From assembly GCF_012927745.1 (NCBI RefSeq), contig NZ_JABBKX010000002.1, positions 248,001-312,000 of the forward strand: a DNA stretch of 64,000 nucleotides, read 5' to 3'. This stretch comes from Neoroseomonas marina (GTDB taxonomy: Bacteria; Pseudomonadota; Alphaproteobacteria; Acetobacterales; Acetobacteraceae). The notes under the pieces are model-generated. The model ran no database searches, had not been told where the DNA came from, and saw only the letters and a program-made list of their open reading frames with translations. Of this stretch, positions 17,020-24,446 are shown piece by piece (within the stretch, counting starts at the first letter, position 1; the number at the start of each line of letters is the position of its first letter). A program made the translations under genes and the position numbers.

Positions 17020-18387
17020 ATGTCTGTCTTCACGCCGGCTGAATCGCTGCACCGCCTCGTCAAGCACGCGATCGACAGTGGTGCGGCCGAAAGCATTACC
17101 CAGGCCGAGGCGATGTTCCGGGGCTACCGCCTGAACATCGACATCGGCGCCTCCGCTGCCTCCGACCCAGTGCACCAGGCGGCGCTGCTCACCGCGGTGG
17201 CGGTTGGCCGAAGGGTGTTCCTCGGTGGTGTCACTGTCACTGGTGATCTCGCCGTGCCGCTCAGCGCACTGGCGCCACTCGGCCCCAACCTTGCTGCTGC
17301 GGTGGCGGCGCTCGGCGGCAAGCCTGGATGCTTCACGCAGGGCGCACCGGAGATCGCTATTGGCGGCGTTGTCGAAGAACGTCGCAATGGATTTCGAATC
17401 CGGACTGCTGCTGCGGGGTGGCGCGGTGGCGTTCTGCCGTCCTATTCGCCGCTGTCCCCCGAGCCGGGCCCCGCTATGCCGATAGCGGGGATGCTGTCCG
17501 GCGCCCTCGCAGTCAATGAGGCATTTCTGTCCGTGAGCGGCGGCGCGCCCGCCGCAGGGCGGCGCGTGCTCGGCCTCTCGCTCTGGCAGCCTGACGCGGC
17601 GATTGATTGGCTCAAGGCGGACCCGGCGGAACCGGTCCTGACCTACCTGCCCTCGAACCTCTGGCTGCTAGGCCTGGGACATCTCGGCCAGGCCTACCTG
17701 TGGGGTCTGAGTCTTCTGCCCTATCGAGACCCGGCAAAGGTCTCACTCGTACTCCAGGACATCGACATCATCACGCCATCCACGGAGAGCACCTCGATTC
17801 TGACGGATGCGACCATGGTCGGACTCAAAAAGACCAGGGCCATGGCGGCATGGACTGAGCGGCGCGGCTTCGCGACCACGATCCACGAGCGGCTATTCGA
17901 TGCAGACTTTGCCTGTCAGCCATCAGAGCCTGCAATTGCGCTCTGCGGATTGGATAACGCGAGTGGTCGTCGTGCGCTGGATCAGGTTGGCTTCAAGATG
18001 GTGATAGAAGCCGGGCTCGGCCGAGGACACCGTGACTTCCGGACGATGCGGCTCCACACCCTGCCTGGACCGCGTCAGGCTGCCGAAATCTGGAAGGGGA
18101 CGGCGGCCAAGGAGAATGTGGAAGAACAGCGGGCATACGCTCAGCTCCTCGCGCGGGGCACCCTCGACCGCTGCGGGGTGACTCTGCTGGCCGGCAAGGC
18201 CGTCGGGGCGCCATTCGTAGGCGCGGTAGCTGGCGCGCTCGCAATTTCGGAGGTTCTCCGTCATCTGCACGGAGGACCGGTGCACCAACTCATTGACCTT
18301 GACCTGCTGAGCCTAGAACACAGGATCACCTCTAGGCATCGGCATGATTTTGGCGACTTCAACCCTGGTTTCGTGCCCGCGCGTTGA
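17020..18387 (+). CDS. E1-like ubiquitin-activating enzyme, ThiF fold (BilC-like)
   Basis: The product is 455 residues from the ATG at 17020, preceded by AGGAG; a longer frame from 16939 would overlap the JAB gene. The ThiF/E1 Rossmann fold spans residues about 210-345, with G218-x-G220-x-x-G223 and the aspartates D247/D249 in VLQDIDIITP. 'ALCGLDNASGRRALDQVGF' follows. C385 in LDRCGVTLLAG is the likely thioester cysteine. The first 200 residues are a separate N-terminal domain of unknown function. It should adenylate the modifier's C-terminus and pass it to the E2-like protein. It is last in the operon, 10 bases after the JAB gene. Confidence 0.88.
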   Translation: MSVFTPAESLHRLVKHAIDSGAAESITQAEAMFRGYRLNIDIGASAASDPVHQAALLTAVAVGRRVFLGGVTVTGDLAVPLSALAPLGPNLAAAVAALGGKPGCFTQGAPEIAIGGVVEERRNGFRIRTAAAGWRGGVLPSYSPLSPEPGPAMPIAGMLSGALAVNEAFLSVSGGAPAAGRRVLGLSLWQPDAAIDWLKADPAEPVLTYLPSNLWLLGLGHLGQAYLWGLSLLPYRDPAKVSLVLQDIDIITPSTESTSILTDATMVGLKKTRAMAAWTERRGFATTIHERLFDADFACQPSEPAIALCGLDNASGRRALDQVGFKMVIEAGLGRGHRDFRTMRLHTLPGPRQAAEIWKGTAAKENVEEQRAYAQLLARGTLDRCGVTLLAGKAVGAPFVGAVAGALAISEVLRHLHGGPVHQLIDLDLLSLEHRITSRHRHDFGDFNPGFVPAR

Positions 18388-18531
18388 ACTCGTCCTGGTC
18401 TAAGCTGCGTTGCTTGCGCATCAGGAAGCAGTCGTCAATCAGTCAAGATCTACGAACCAACCGGCGGACGGCGACGAGATCGCGGGCTGCAACGTCTATC
18501 GCCAGGCTGGTCTTGGACTTTTGAATCACTG

Positions 18532-19494
18532 CTACGGTGACGCGTATTCACCCGCTGCCTGCTGATTCCTGAGCGCCGCCGTCATCATCCGCGTGGCCGT
18601 CGCATTAAAGGCCGCGCGGAACTCGAAGCTGGCCTCGACGCCGCCCGGCCCTTCGACCGGCGTCTTGGCCAACGCCAGGTAGACTTCGTGCAGCGTGAAG
18701 GTCAGGCTGCAGTTGGCGTCGATCGTGTAGCTGAAGGCGAACTCCGCGGGCGCGTTGGTCTGTGCCTGGGTCAGCAGCGTGGTGTCGGCGAAGCGCGCGG
18801 TGATCTGGCCGGTCGCGCGCGCGATGCCGGGATCCACGCCCTCCACCTTCCGGTCGGCGCGGATGGTGCGGACCATCTCCATGCCGTTCGCGTAGGTCAG
18901 CCTAGCCCCCGTCACCTGCGCCAGCGCGGAGCCGTCCCGGCTGATCGCCCCCTGCGCCTTGTGGAAGGCGGTGTAGGCGGCGCTGGTCGGCGTGCCGCCC
19001 GAGCTCGAGGCGCCGCGCGTCGAGCCCTGCCCGATCAGCCCGAAAGTCGCGGTGGCCGGGCCGCTCGGCGAGAAGTCGATTTCCAGCGTGTCGGCGCGAA
19101 CCCCGGTGCAGAGGTCGTAGTTCGGCACGTCCGGGTAGCCGATTTCGATGCTGTTGGAGGGCAACGCCGCCGCGCCCGAGCCGAAGCTGTGGATGAAGTT
19201 CGGGCTGGTGCCGGTGGTGGTCGGCGGGCCGAGCAGCAGGCGCAGCCAGTGGCCGATGTTCACCAGGTCGACCGGCACCACCGCCTGCCCCTGCACGGTG
19301 ACGGTGTCGAGGAAGGGTGCCGCCGGATCCCGGCTGCTGCCGACGCCAATGACGTCGGCATCGAGCAGCGGCTGCTCGGCACCGAGGTCGCAGGAGAGGA
19401 ACGGCATGCGCATCCAGTCGCCCGCGGGCGCGGTGCCGTAGGTCGCCTCGGGGATCATGAGCAGACGGCAATTGGCGCCGATGGCACGGGGCAT
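18532..19494 (-). CDS. Phage major tail tube protein
   Basis: The product is a 320-residue virion protein. N-terminal 'RLLMIPEATYGTAPAGDWMR' followed by long beta-rich repeats is characteristic of the Phage_tube_2 (PF18906) tail tube family of Mu/siphophage type. It is followed directly by the cargo insertion rather than by the expected chaperone gene. It is preceded by the tail terminator gene (35-base gap). Tube proteins stack into the hollow tail. The frame is intact, so the insertion has not broken it. Confidence 0.88.
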   Translation of the reverse strand: MPRAIGANCRLLMIPEATYGTAPAGDWMRMPFLSCDLGAEQPLLDADVIGVGSSRDPAAPFLDTVTVQGQAVVPVDLVNIGHWLRLLLGPPTTTGTSPNFIHSFGSGAAALPSNSIEIGYPDVPNYDLCTGVRADTLEIDFSPSGPATATFGLIGQGSTRGASSSGGTPTSAAYTAFHKAQGAISRDGSALAQVTGARLTYANGMEMVRTIRADRKVEGVDPGIARATGQITARFADTTLLTQAQTNAPAEFAFSYTIDANCSLTFTLHEVYLALAKTPVEGPGGVEASFEFRAAFNATATRMMTAALRNQQAAGEYASP

Positions 19495-19529
19495 CGGAGG
19501 TCTCCGGGATCAGCGGGGAGGAAGAACCG

Positions 19530-19976
19530 TCAGGCCAGCGGCGAGCCGACGACGGTGAAGAACAGGGTGACGGAGACGGAGGCAGCGCGGGCCGCGGCAG
19601 CGCCCTCGAGCTCGACATCCTCGAAGTCGGGCGCGCCGGGCTGCGCCCATTCCACGGAGCCGCCGAGGGTGCGGTCAGCAGCGATGGCGGCGGCGATGTC
19701 CACCAGCAGCGTGTCGAGCAGCGCGGTCCGGGCCGGCGGCGTTGCACCGCTGACGGTGACCTCGACCTCGGCGCGGTGCTCGATGGCCCAGGCGAGCGGC
19801 GAGAGGATCGCCGTCTCCTCCACGGTCTCGCCATCGCGCAGGACGACGAGCCCGCCCGGCGGCAGACGTTGCGGCATCGTCTCGCCGCGCAGCACCAGGG
19901 GAGCGGGATTACGGGTGCCGAGCGCCGCCGCCAGACGGCCATGCAACGCCGCGATCGCGGCCTCGCGCATGCTCAT
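19530..19976 (-). CDS. Tail terminator / tail completion protein
   Basis: The product is 148 residues, starting MSMREAAIAALHGRLAAALG. It has a central block (GGLVVLRDGETVEETAILSP) and a long helix 'RTALLDTLLVDIAAAIAADR' typical of phage tail terminators, often misannotated as acyl-CoA transferases. It overlaps the upstream DUF6441 gene by four bases. It lies immediately before the tail tube gene, which is the standard position. It caps the tail for joining to heads. Confidence 0.75.
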   Translation of the reverse strand: MSMREAAIAALHGRLAAALGTRNPAPLVLRGETMPQRLPPGGLVVLRDGETVEETAILSPLAWAIEHRAEVEVTVSGATPPARTALLDTLLVDIAAAIAADRTLGGSVEWAQPGAPDFEDVELEGAAAARAASVSVTLFFTVVGSPLA

Positions 19977-20701
19977 GGCGCCGCCCTCCCGCTCTCGCGC
20001 TCCCAGGCCGCGACAAAGCGCCCGGGCAGCCGGCGCAGGCCGCGTTCAGCGGCACCCTTCACGTCCAGCCGCTTGGCGAGCTTCACCTGCGGCAGCAGCA
20101 GGAACATCGGCACCATGCCGCGCTGGAGCATGCCGCGCGCCCAGGCCTCGCGACCCTTGCGGTTGCCGGTGCCGACCTCCGCGACGCCGCCTGCGATGAG
20201 GCGCGTGCGGCGGCGGCGGCCGGTCTGCTCGCCCTGTCGCAGTGGCAGGCACCACACGAAGCCCCGTCCGGACTTGAAGGGGCGGAGAAAGCCCTGTCCG
20301 GAGGCGACCATCTGTGCCGGTGTGACGCGCATGCCCTTCTCGCCGCGGCCCCGCCGCCCCCGCGCCGCGTTGAAGCCGGTCGGGATGGCGAGGAACTTCC
20401 GGCCACCCTTGGCCCGGATCAGCGCACCGCGCTCGAAGGCGTCGATGACGTTTGGCACCTTGGTCCAGACCAGGCCAGCGGGACGGAGCGAGTGGCCCGC
20501 GCGGGGAAAGACCTGCGAGCGCCAGGCATTGGCGATCCCTCGCGCATTGCCGCCGAAGCTGCTGGTCACCTGCCGCCGCAGATCCTGCTTGACCTGCTCG
20601 GTCTCGGCGCGGATCGCCGTCATCGCCGCGCGCTCGCCGGCGCGCACCTCGGCGGCGAGCACCTGCCGCAGGTCGCCGACAATGCGGGCGGCGAGCCTCA
20701 C
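19973..20701 (-). CDS. DUF6441-family phage protein
   Basis: The product is 242 residues from the GTG at 20701, which overlaps the stop of the preceding membrane-protein gene (GTGA). The N-terminal half (DLRRQVTSSFGGNARGIANA, then RSQVFPRAGHSLRPAGLVWT) and the long Arg-rich C-terminal helix match the DUF6441 family common in alphaproteobacterial prophages. The next gene downstream is the tail terminator. It may be a neck or tail-completion protein by position. The function is unknown. Confidence 0.7.
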   Translation of the reverse strand: MRLAARIVGDLRQVLAAEVRAGERAAMTAIRAETEQVKQDLRRQVTSSFGGNARGIANAWRSQVFPRAGHSLRPAGLVWTKVPNVIDAFERGALIRAKGGRKFLAIPTGFNAARGRRGRGEKGMRVTPAQMVASGQGFLRPFKSGRGFVWCLPLRQGEQTGRRRRTRLIAGGVAEVGTGNRKGREAWARGMLQRGMVPMFLLLPQVKLAKRLDVKGAAERGLRRLPGRFVAAWERESGRAAP

Positions 20702-21018
20702 GGCGAGCCGCCGCCCGGCGGCAAGCCGGTGCGGTGGCGGATGATGGCGACGGCGAGATCGTGCAGCGCCGCCTGGCCGAGGTAGCCAAACACGAAGGCG
20801 AACAGGAACCGGCCGTACTCGTTGAACTCGAGGAAGCCGCCGAGGGCGTAACCGGCGCTGCCGACCAGCGCGGCGGAGGGCACCTCCCAGGCCAGGCACC
20901 AGCCAAAGCGCCGGCGCTCGGGGTTGTTCCAGCGCACGAAGCCACCGGCGAGGCCGGCTGCGGCGCCGAGCAGCAGGTCGCGCAGGATCTCCAGCAGGGT
21001 CAGGGCGTTCTGCGGCAT
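20698..21018 (-). CDS. Small phage membrane protein, holin candidate
   Basis: The product is 106 residues from the ATG at 21018. Two or three hydrophobic spans are visible: residues about 9-27 (LRDLLLGAAAGLAGGF), 49-62 (ALVGSAGYALGGFL) and 70-92 (FLFAFVFGYLGQAALHDLAV). It sits next to the lysis genes (M15 lysin, Rz, Rz1) and the head-tail adaptor. This makes a holin the best guess, but no family motif is recognised. The start is favoured by the absence of hydrophobic sequence upstream. Confidence 0.6.
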   Translation of the reverse strand: MPQNALTLLEILRDLLLGAAAGLAGGFVRWNNPERRRFGWCLAWEVPSAALVGSAGYALGGFLEFNEYGRFLFAFVFGYLGQAALHDLAVAIIRHRTGLPPGGGSP

Positions 21019-21029
21019 GGCGGGAACTC

Positions 21030-21338
21030 CTATCGCTGGCAGAGCACGCGCCATGCGGTGCCGGAGGCGTCGCGCTCGGCATGGGTGACGATGAGCAGGT
21101 CGGCGCCGAGGGCGAAGCTGTCGCCGGCGGCGAGGTCCGGCAGCGTGGCGATAGCGACCGAGAGGATGTCGGTGGCCGACAGAATCTCGGTGCCGAAGGC
21201 GTCGGCCACGCGATCGGGCGACGACCGGAGAACACGGACCGGAACTGCCGGGCCAGTACCGCCCTGCCGATAGACTGCCTCGGCGCCCAGGTTCGGATCG
21301 GCGACCAGCGCCCTCATCGCATCGGCGAAGGCGTTCAC
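21030..21338 (-). CDS. Phage head-tail adaptor-like protein
   Basis: The product is 102 residues, starting MNAFADAMRALVADPNLGAE. It has a beta-rich body with 'AVPVRVLRSSPDRVADAFGT' and a final 'ADLLIVTHAERDASGTAWRV'. These are features of short head-tail joining proteins in alphaproteobacterial prophages. It overlaps the Rz1 gene by four bases and precedes the membrane protein by 11. It would link the portal complex to the tail. Confidence 0.65.
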   Translation of the reverse strand: MNAFADAMRALVADPNLGAEAVYRQGGTGPAVPVRVLRSSPDRVADAFGTEILSATDILSVAIATLPDLAAGDSFALGADLLIVTHAERDASGTAWRVLCQR

Positions 21339-21610
21339 TGCTCGCCCCCATCGGCCGGGTTGAGCCGTCGCACTGCGGCAAGCCGAGCGGCGCAGTCGGC
21401 ATGGGCGGCGTCGTAAGCCAGCAGCAGCTCCGCCACCTGCCCTTGGGTCAGCCGGTCTGCGTTCGGCAGCGTCGGCGCCGCAGCACAGACGAGGAGGGCG
21501 TCAGGGAGACGGAGCGGCAGCAGCCGGATCTCCGGCAGCGCGGTTGGCGCGCAGGCGCTCGACAACATCGCGCAGCACAGGGGCAGCGCCGGCAGCGTGG
21601 CTCGGATCAC
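21335..21610 (-). CDS. Rz1-like spanin outer-membrane lipoprotein
   Basis: The product has 91 residues with a short lipoprotein signal ending in the lipobox L-S-S-A-C20. The rest is proline-poor but soluble-looking. The reading frame begins inside the Rz gene and overlaps it by 110 bases, as in many Rz/Rz1 spanin pairs. Rz1 proteins bridge the outer membrane to the inner-membrane Rz protein during lysis. The lipobox and the embedded arrangement are the evidence; sequence similarity among Rz1 proteins is low. Confidence 0.78.
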   Translation of the reverse strand: MIRATLPALPLCCAMLSSACAPTALPEIRLLPLRLPDALLVCAAAPTLPNADRLTQGQVAELLLAYDAAHADCAARLAAVRRLNPADGGEQ

Positions 21611-21890
21611 GGCGGAGGGCCTCCAGGTTGGCGCCGAGGCGTGCGGCCTGGATGCGGGCGCGCTCGGCCTCGCCGGTCAGCGCGGCGATGTGGCGCGCGT
21701 GTTCGGCGGTGGCGCGGGCCAGCGCGGCGGCATTCGCCTCCGCCGTGCGGCTGGCCATCGCCGCATCCATCCGTGCCGCATCGCGCTGCGATCGGAAGTG
21801 CCACGCGGACAGCGCCGTCATGGCGACGGCCGCTGCCAGACCGACCGGCACGGCGTGCCGGCCGAGCAGCGCGAGGATCGCCACGCCCAT
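21501..21890 (-). CDS. Rz-like spanin, inner-membrane subunit
   Basis: The product is 129 residues. It has one N-terminal transmembrane helix (residues about 7-30) and then a long coiled-coil-like stretch rich in Ala, Arg and Glu (residues 35-100). That is the usual Rz design of membrane anchor plus periplasmic rod. It overlaps the lysin stop by one base (TGATG) and encloses the start of the Rz1 gene. The pair would fuse or disrupt the outer membrane after the lysin has acted. Confidence 0.8.
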   Translation of the reverse strand: MGVAILALLGRHAVPVGLAAAVAMTALSAWHFRSQRDAARMDAAMASRTAEANAAALARATAEHARHIAALTGEAERARIQAARLGANLEALRRDPSHAAGAAPVLRDVVERLRANRAAGDPAAAAPSP

Positions 21891-22291
21891 CAGGGATAGG
21901 CCTTGCGGTCGAGCTCGAAATGCGGCCCGTCCCGGAAGGACGCCCAGTCGCCGCCCCAGACGATCGGCACGCCGAGCTCCTTCGCCGCTGCCTTCATCGC
22001 CGCGCCGATCTGCTCATACAGCGGCCAGTCCCAGCGGATCTCGCTCTGCTCCACCGCGCCGTCGCCATCGTCGAGCCAGTAGGCCAGATCGACAGCATGG
22101 CCGGTGAGGTGCCGGCTGTTCATGGTGCGCGAGGCACCGATCGCGACCAGCTGGGCCTGGCGCTCGCGCGAGCGCAGCCCCTCCGTCACGATGAAGGGCA
22201 CCGCCTGGCGGGCCCGTTCGACGACGCGCACCAGGTCGCGGTGCACGCCCTCAAGGCGCGCGCGGTCGCGCGGCAGCAGCTCGGCCATCAC
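21890..22291 (-). CDS. Endolysin, peptidase M15 family (D-Ala-D-Ala or L-Ala-D-Glu peptidase)
   Basis: The product is 133 residues with an intact M15 metal site: S-R-H61-x-x-G-H65-A-V-D68 and the H124-F-E motif (DGPHFEL). Proteins of this size are typical phage endolysins that cut peptide cross-links in peptidoglycan. No signal peptide is present, so release would need a holin. It overlaps DUF2190 upstream by four bases and Rz downstream by one. Zinc coordination by H61, D68 and H124 is inferred from the family. Confidence 0.88.
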   Translation of the reverse strand: MMAELLPRDRARLEGVHRDLVRVVERARQAVPFIVTEGLRSRERQAQLVAIGASRTMNSRHLTGHAVDLAYWLDDGDGAVEQSEIRWDWPLYEQIGAAMKAAAKELGVPIVWGGDWASFRDGPHFELDRKAYP

Positions 22292-22638
22292 GCCCCCGAG
22301 GCCGGCACGCGGGCCAGCATCACCCGCACCGTGGCATCGGCCGCCAGCGCGGCGACGGTGCAGAGGCCGACCTGGAAGTTGCCGGTCGCGGTGGTGGTGA
22401 TGCGCCGGTTCGTGTTGTCCCAGAACACCCGCGCGCCCTGGCTGATGGCGAGGGCGGGCTCCTTGGTGAGTTCGAACTCGCCGCGGGTCTCGCAGTCGAC
22501 GCTGGCGTTCTGCGCGGCGTCGGACGCTGCCACCCCGAAGAAGGCGCCGACCAGCATGCCCTGGCCGGAGAGGATCCCGCCGGCATAGGGCACCACCATC
22601 GGGATGGAGCGCGCGTCGGGACGGATGCAGTTGCGCAT
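22288..22638 (-). CDS. DUF2190-family capsid decoration/stabilisation protein
   Basis: The product has 116 residues. The pattern 'vpYAGGILSGQGMLVGAFFG' at residues 16-35, a 'cetrGefelTK' strand and a final 'VRVMLARVP' match DUF2190. This is a small protein next to the major capsid gene in many tailed phages and is thought to decorate the head. It lies 73 bases downstream of the capsid gene and overlaps the lysin gene. Confidence 0.8.
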   Translation of the reverse strand: MRNCIRPDARSIPMVVPYAGGILSGQGMLVGAFFGVAASDAAQNASVDCETRGEFELTKEPALAISQGARVFWDNTNRRITTTATGNFQVGLCTVAALAADATVRVMLARVPASGA

Positions 22639-22711
22639 GGAAGGGTCTCCTGAAACGCCGAAGGCGCCCGGTGGGGCGCCCTCGACGAAGCTGCTGTGGT
22701 GGTGGGAAGGA

Positions 22712-24424
22712 TCAGGTCCCCGGGTTGAACCAGGCCCCGCGCCAGTCGATGGCGCCGACGCCGAAGTCGAAGATCACGCTGACCTCGACGCCGTCCGCGC
22801 CCTGCACGGGGCCGGTGGTGACCTGCGGTCCCTCGGCCCCGTTGAGGTAGCCGTAGACATAGACCGGCGCCGCGACCGGGTCGGAGAACAGGTACCAGCG
22901 GTTCGCCTGGATCAGCGGTTCGATCACCGGCTGCACGAAGCCGGCAAAGACGTTCGCCTTGCCGATCTCGCTCGCCTGCACGACCACCGTCGCCTGCCGC
23001 GCGGCGAGTTCGAGGTTCGGCCCGACCAGCAGGCGCATGGTCTGGCCCATGGAGATCGGCAGCCCGTCCAGCGTGCGCTGCTTCATGATGGCGGTGCGGC
23101 CGGCGCCGATGGTGGTGGTGTCGAGCACCGAGCCGGTGCTGGCCTTGTTGGCCCGCGCGGCACCGGTGGCGAACACCGCGGCGCTGCCGGTGGTCAGCGT
23201 CGGGCCGTCGCCATTGGCGCTGTTCAGCAGGTTGTAGGCGGTGGCGTTCTCGAACTCGGCGACGCGGCGACCGATGGCGGCGGCGAAGTCGGTGAAGGCG
23301 CCGAGATCGTCATTGACCAGCATCGGCCGCGTGACGCGGATGCGTCGCGCGAAGGTCTGCAGCAGCACGATCTCCTGGCTCTCGGACATGGTGCCGACCT
23401 GGATCTCGCCGTTCTCGGCGAGCGGCAGCAGGGTCGGGAAGTCGCCGACGCGGAGGTGCCGGTGCGGCTTGAAGTCGCGGAAGTCCCGCCGGAGGAAGAT
23501 CTGCCGGTAGGTCGGCTGCGCCGGCTGGTAGGCGGCGAGCAGCATCTTGTTGGCGGCGGCCGCGAGCAGCAGCGGAAAGTCCGAGCTGGTGTGGAAGGCG
23601 CGCTCGGCGAGCAGCGTCGGGTTGCGCGGCACGCTCCGCTCGCCGCGGGCGCGCAGCAGCTCGCCGATCATGTCGGACGGGCGCCAGCCCATGAACTCGG
23701 CGTGGCGGCCCGCGCGACCATTCTCCCCCTGGGGCTGATAGCCGGGCATGGCGCGGGCGGCGAGGGCCTCGGCCATGGCGTCGAGGATCTGCGCCGGGTC
23801 GTCGTGGCTTGGGCCGGTCTCGGGACGCGCGGGAATCGACGGCCGCGGGCCCTGCGCCACCAGGGCATCGAACAGAGCGCGGCGGGCCTGGTCGCCGGTC
23901 CAGCCCTGGGCGATGGCCTCGGCACGGATCGGGGTGATGCGGTCGGCCGGCAGGAGGGCGCGGGCGGCCTCCACCGCGACGTCGATGCCGGCGATACGCT
24001 CGCGTTCGGCGCGCTGGGCCTCGGCGCGGACCGCGTCGAGATCGGGCGGAGCGGCGCGGGTCAGCTCGGGCGGTGCGACCGCTGCGGGCGGCGTGGCGGA
24101 CGTGGACGGGGCGGCCGGTGCGGGGCTGGTGGTCACGGCGATCTCCTGGGGCGGGGTGGGCGGCGCAGACGGCGCGGGAATGTCCCTGGCGGCCGGCGCG
24201 GCCGGGGTCTCGGGCATGGGTGGATCCTCGTCAGGCAGAGCTGGTTCGATCGCGACGGCGGGCGCGCCCTGCGGCGCCTCGCCGCGCACCGCCGCATCGC
24301 GGTCCACCGGGACCGGCACGACGGAAATCTCGAAGGGCTCCCAATCCACCGCGCGGTGGACGGTCTCGCCGGTGGCGGCGTCGGGCCGCGGCTCGTAGCG
24401 GTGCACGCGGTAGCCGACGCTCAC
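22712..24424 (-). CDS. Prohead protease (C-terminal remnant) fused to HK97/Mu-type major capsid protein
   Basis: The product is 570 residues from a GTG at 24424. The first 50 residues (MSVGYRVHRYEPRPDAAT, then DWEPFEISVVPVPVDRDAAV) are the C-terminal segment of U35-type prohead proteases. A proline/alanine linker (about 55-125) follows. Then comes the major head protein (from about 220: 'MGWRPSDMIGELLRARG', 'YRQIFLRRDFRDFKPHRHLR', 'LPISMGQTMRLLVGPNLELA'). Protease-capsid fusions occur in alphaproteobacterial phages, but here the catalytic His/Ser part is missing. Sequence matching the protease stops at about 24446. The capsid may lack its maturation protease. Confidence 0.85.
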   Translation of the reverse strand: MSVGYRVHRYEPRPDAATGETVHRAVDWEPFEISVVPVPVDRDAAVRGEAPQGAPAVAIEPALPDEDPPMPETPAAPAARDIPAPSAPPTPPQEIAVTTSPAPAAPSTSATPPAAVAPPELTRAAPPDLDAVRAEAQRAERERIAGIDVAVEAARALLPADRITPIRAEAIAQGWTGDQARRALFDALVAQGPRPSIPARPETGPSHDDPAQILDAMAEALAARAMPGYQPQGENGRAGRHAEFMGWRPSDMIGELLRARGERSVPRNPTLLAERAFHTSSDFPLLLAAAANKMLLAAYQPAQPTYRQIFLRRDFRDFKPHRHLRVGDFPTLLPLAENGEIQVGTMSESQEIVLLQTFARRIRVTRPMLVNDDLGAFTDFAAAIGRRVAEFENATAYNLLNSANGDGPTLTTGSAAVFATGAARANKASTGSVLDTTTIGAGRTAIMKQRTLDGLPISMGQTMRLLVGPNLELAARQATVVVQASEIGKANVFAGFVQPVIEPLIQANRWYLFSDPVAAPVYVYGYLNGAEGPQVTTGPVQGADGVEVSVIFDFGVGAIDWRGAWFNPGT

Positions 24425-24446
24425 CGCGCGCAGCGTGCCGTCGGCA

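Larger units (their letters stand above)
12715..18531. other. Cargo insertion inside the prophage tail module (regulators, PIN protein, ubiquitin-like operon)
   Basis: The tail tube gene ends at 18532 and the tail chaperone begins at 12714; these are normally adjacent. The 5.8 kb between them is visibly more AT-rich and mostly on the opposite strand. It contains only non-structural genes. 12715-12993 and 18388-18531 are non-coding flanks with no long terminal repeat, transposase or integrase. This is a moron-like or defence-cargo insertion rather than an insertion sequence. Confidence 0.75.
4355..24446 (-). mobile_element. Defective siphovirus-type prophage (head and tail genes), split by a cargo insertion
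   Basis: Read on the minus strand from 24446 down, the order is capsid, DUF2190, M15 lysin, Rz, Rz1, head-tail adaptor, membrane protein, DUF6441, tail terminator, tail tube, [cargo], chaperone pair, tape measure, tail tip, hub and tail spike. Most genes overlap by 1-4 bases. Terminase, portal, most of the prohead protease, integrase, repressor and replication genes are absent. It cannot package DNA by itself as seen here. Either it is a deleted prophage or a part retained by the host. Confidence 0.85.

Noticed and set aside
12874-18442. Nine-base direct repeat GTCAATCAG at 12874-12882 and 18434-18442, flanking the cargo
   Set aside because: Too short to be convincing as an attachment or target-site duplication, and surrounded by unrelated sequence. 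It is probably chance.
19973-21235. Long frame extending upstream of the DUF6441 gene
   Set aside because: The part above 20701 overlaps the membrane protein and head-tail adaptor genes in another frame and is Arg/Pro-rich shadow sequence. The GTG at 20701 with a GTGA overlap is the better start.
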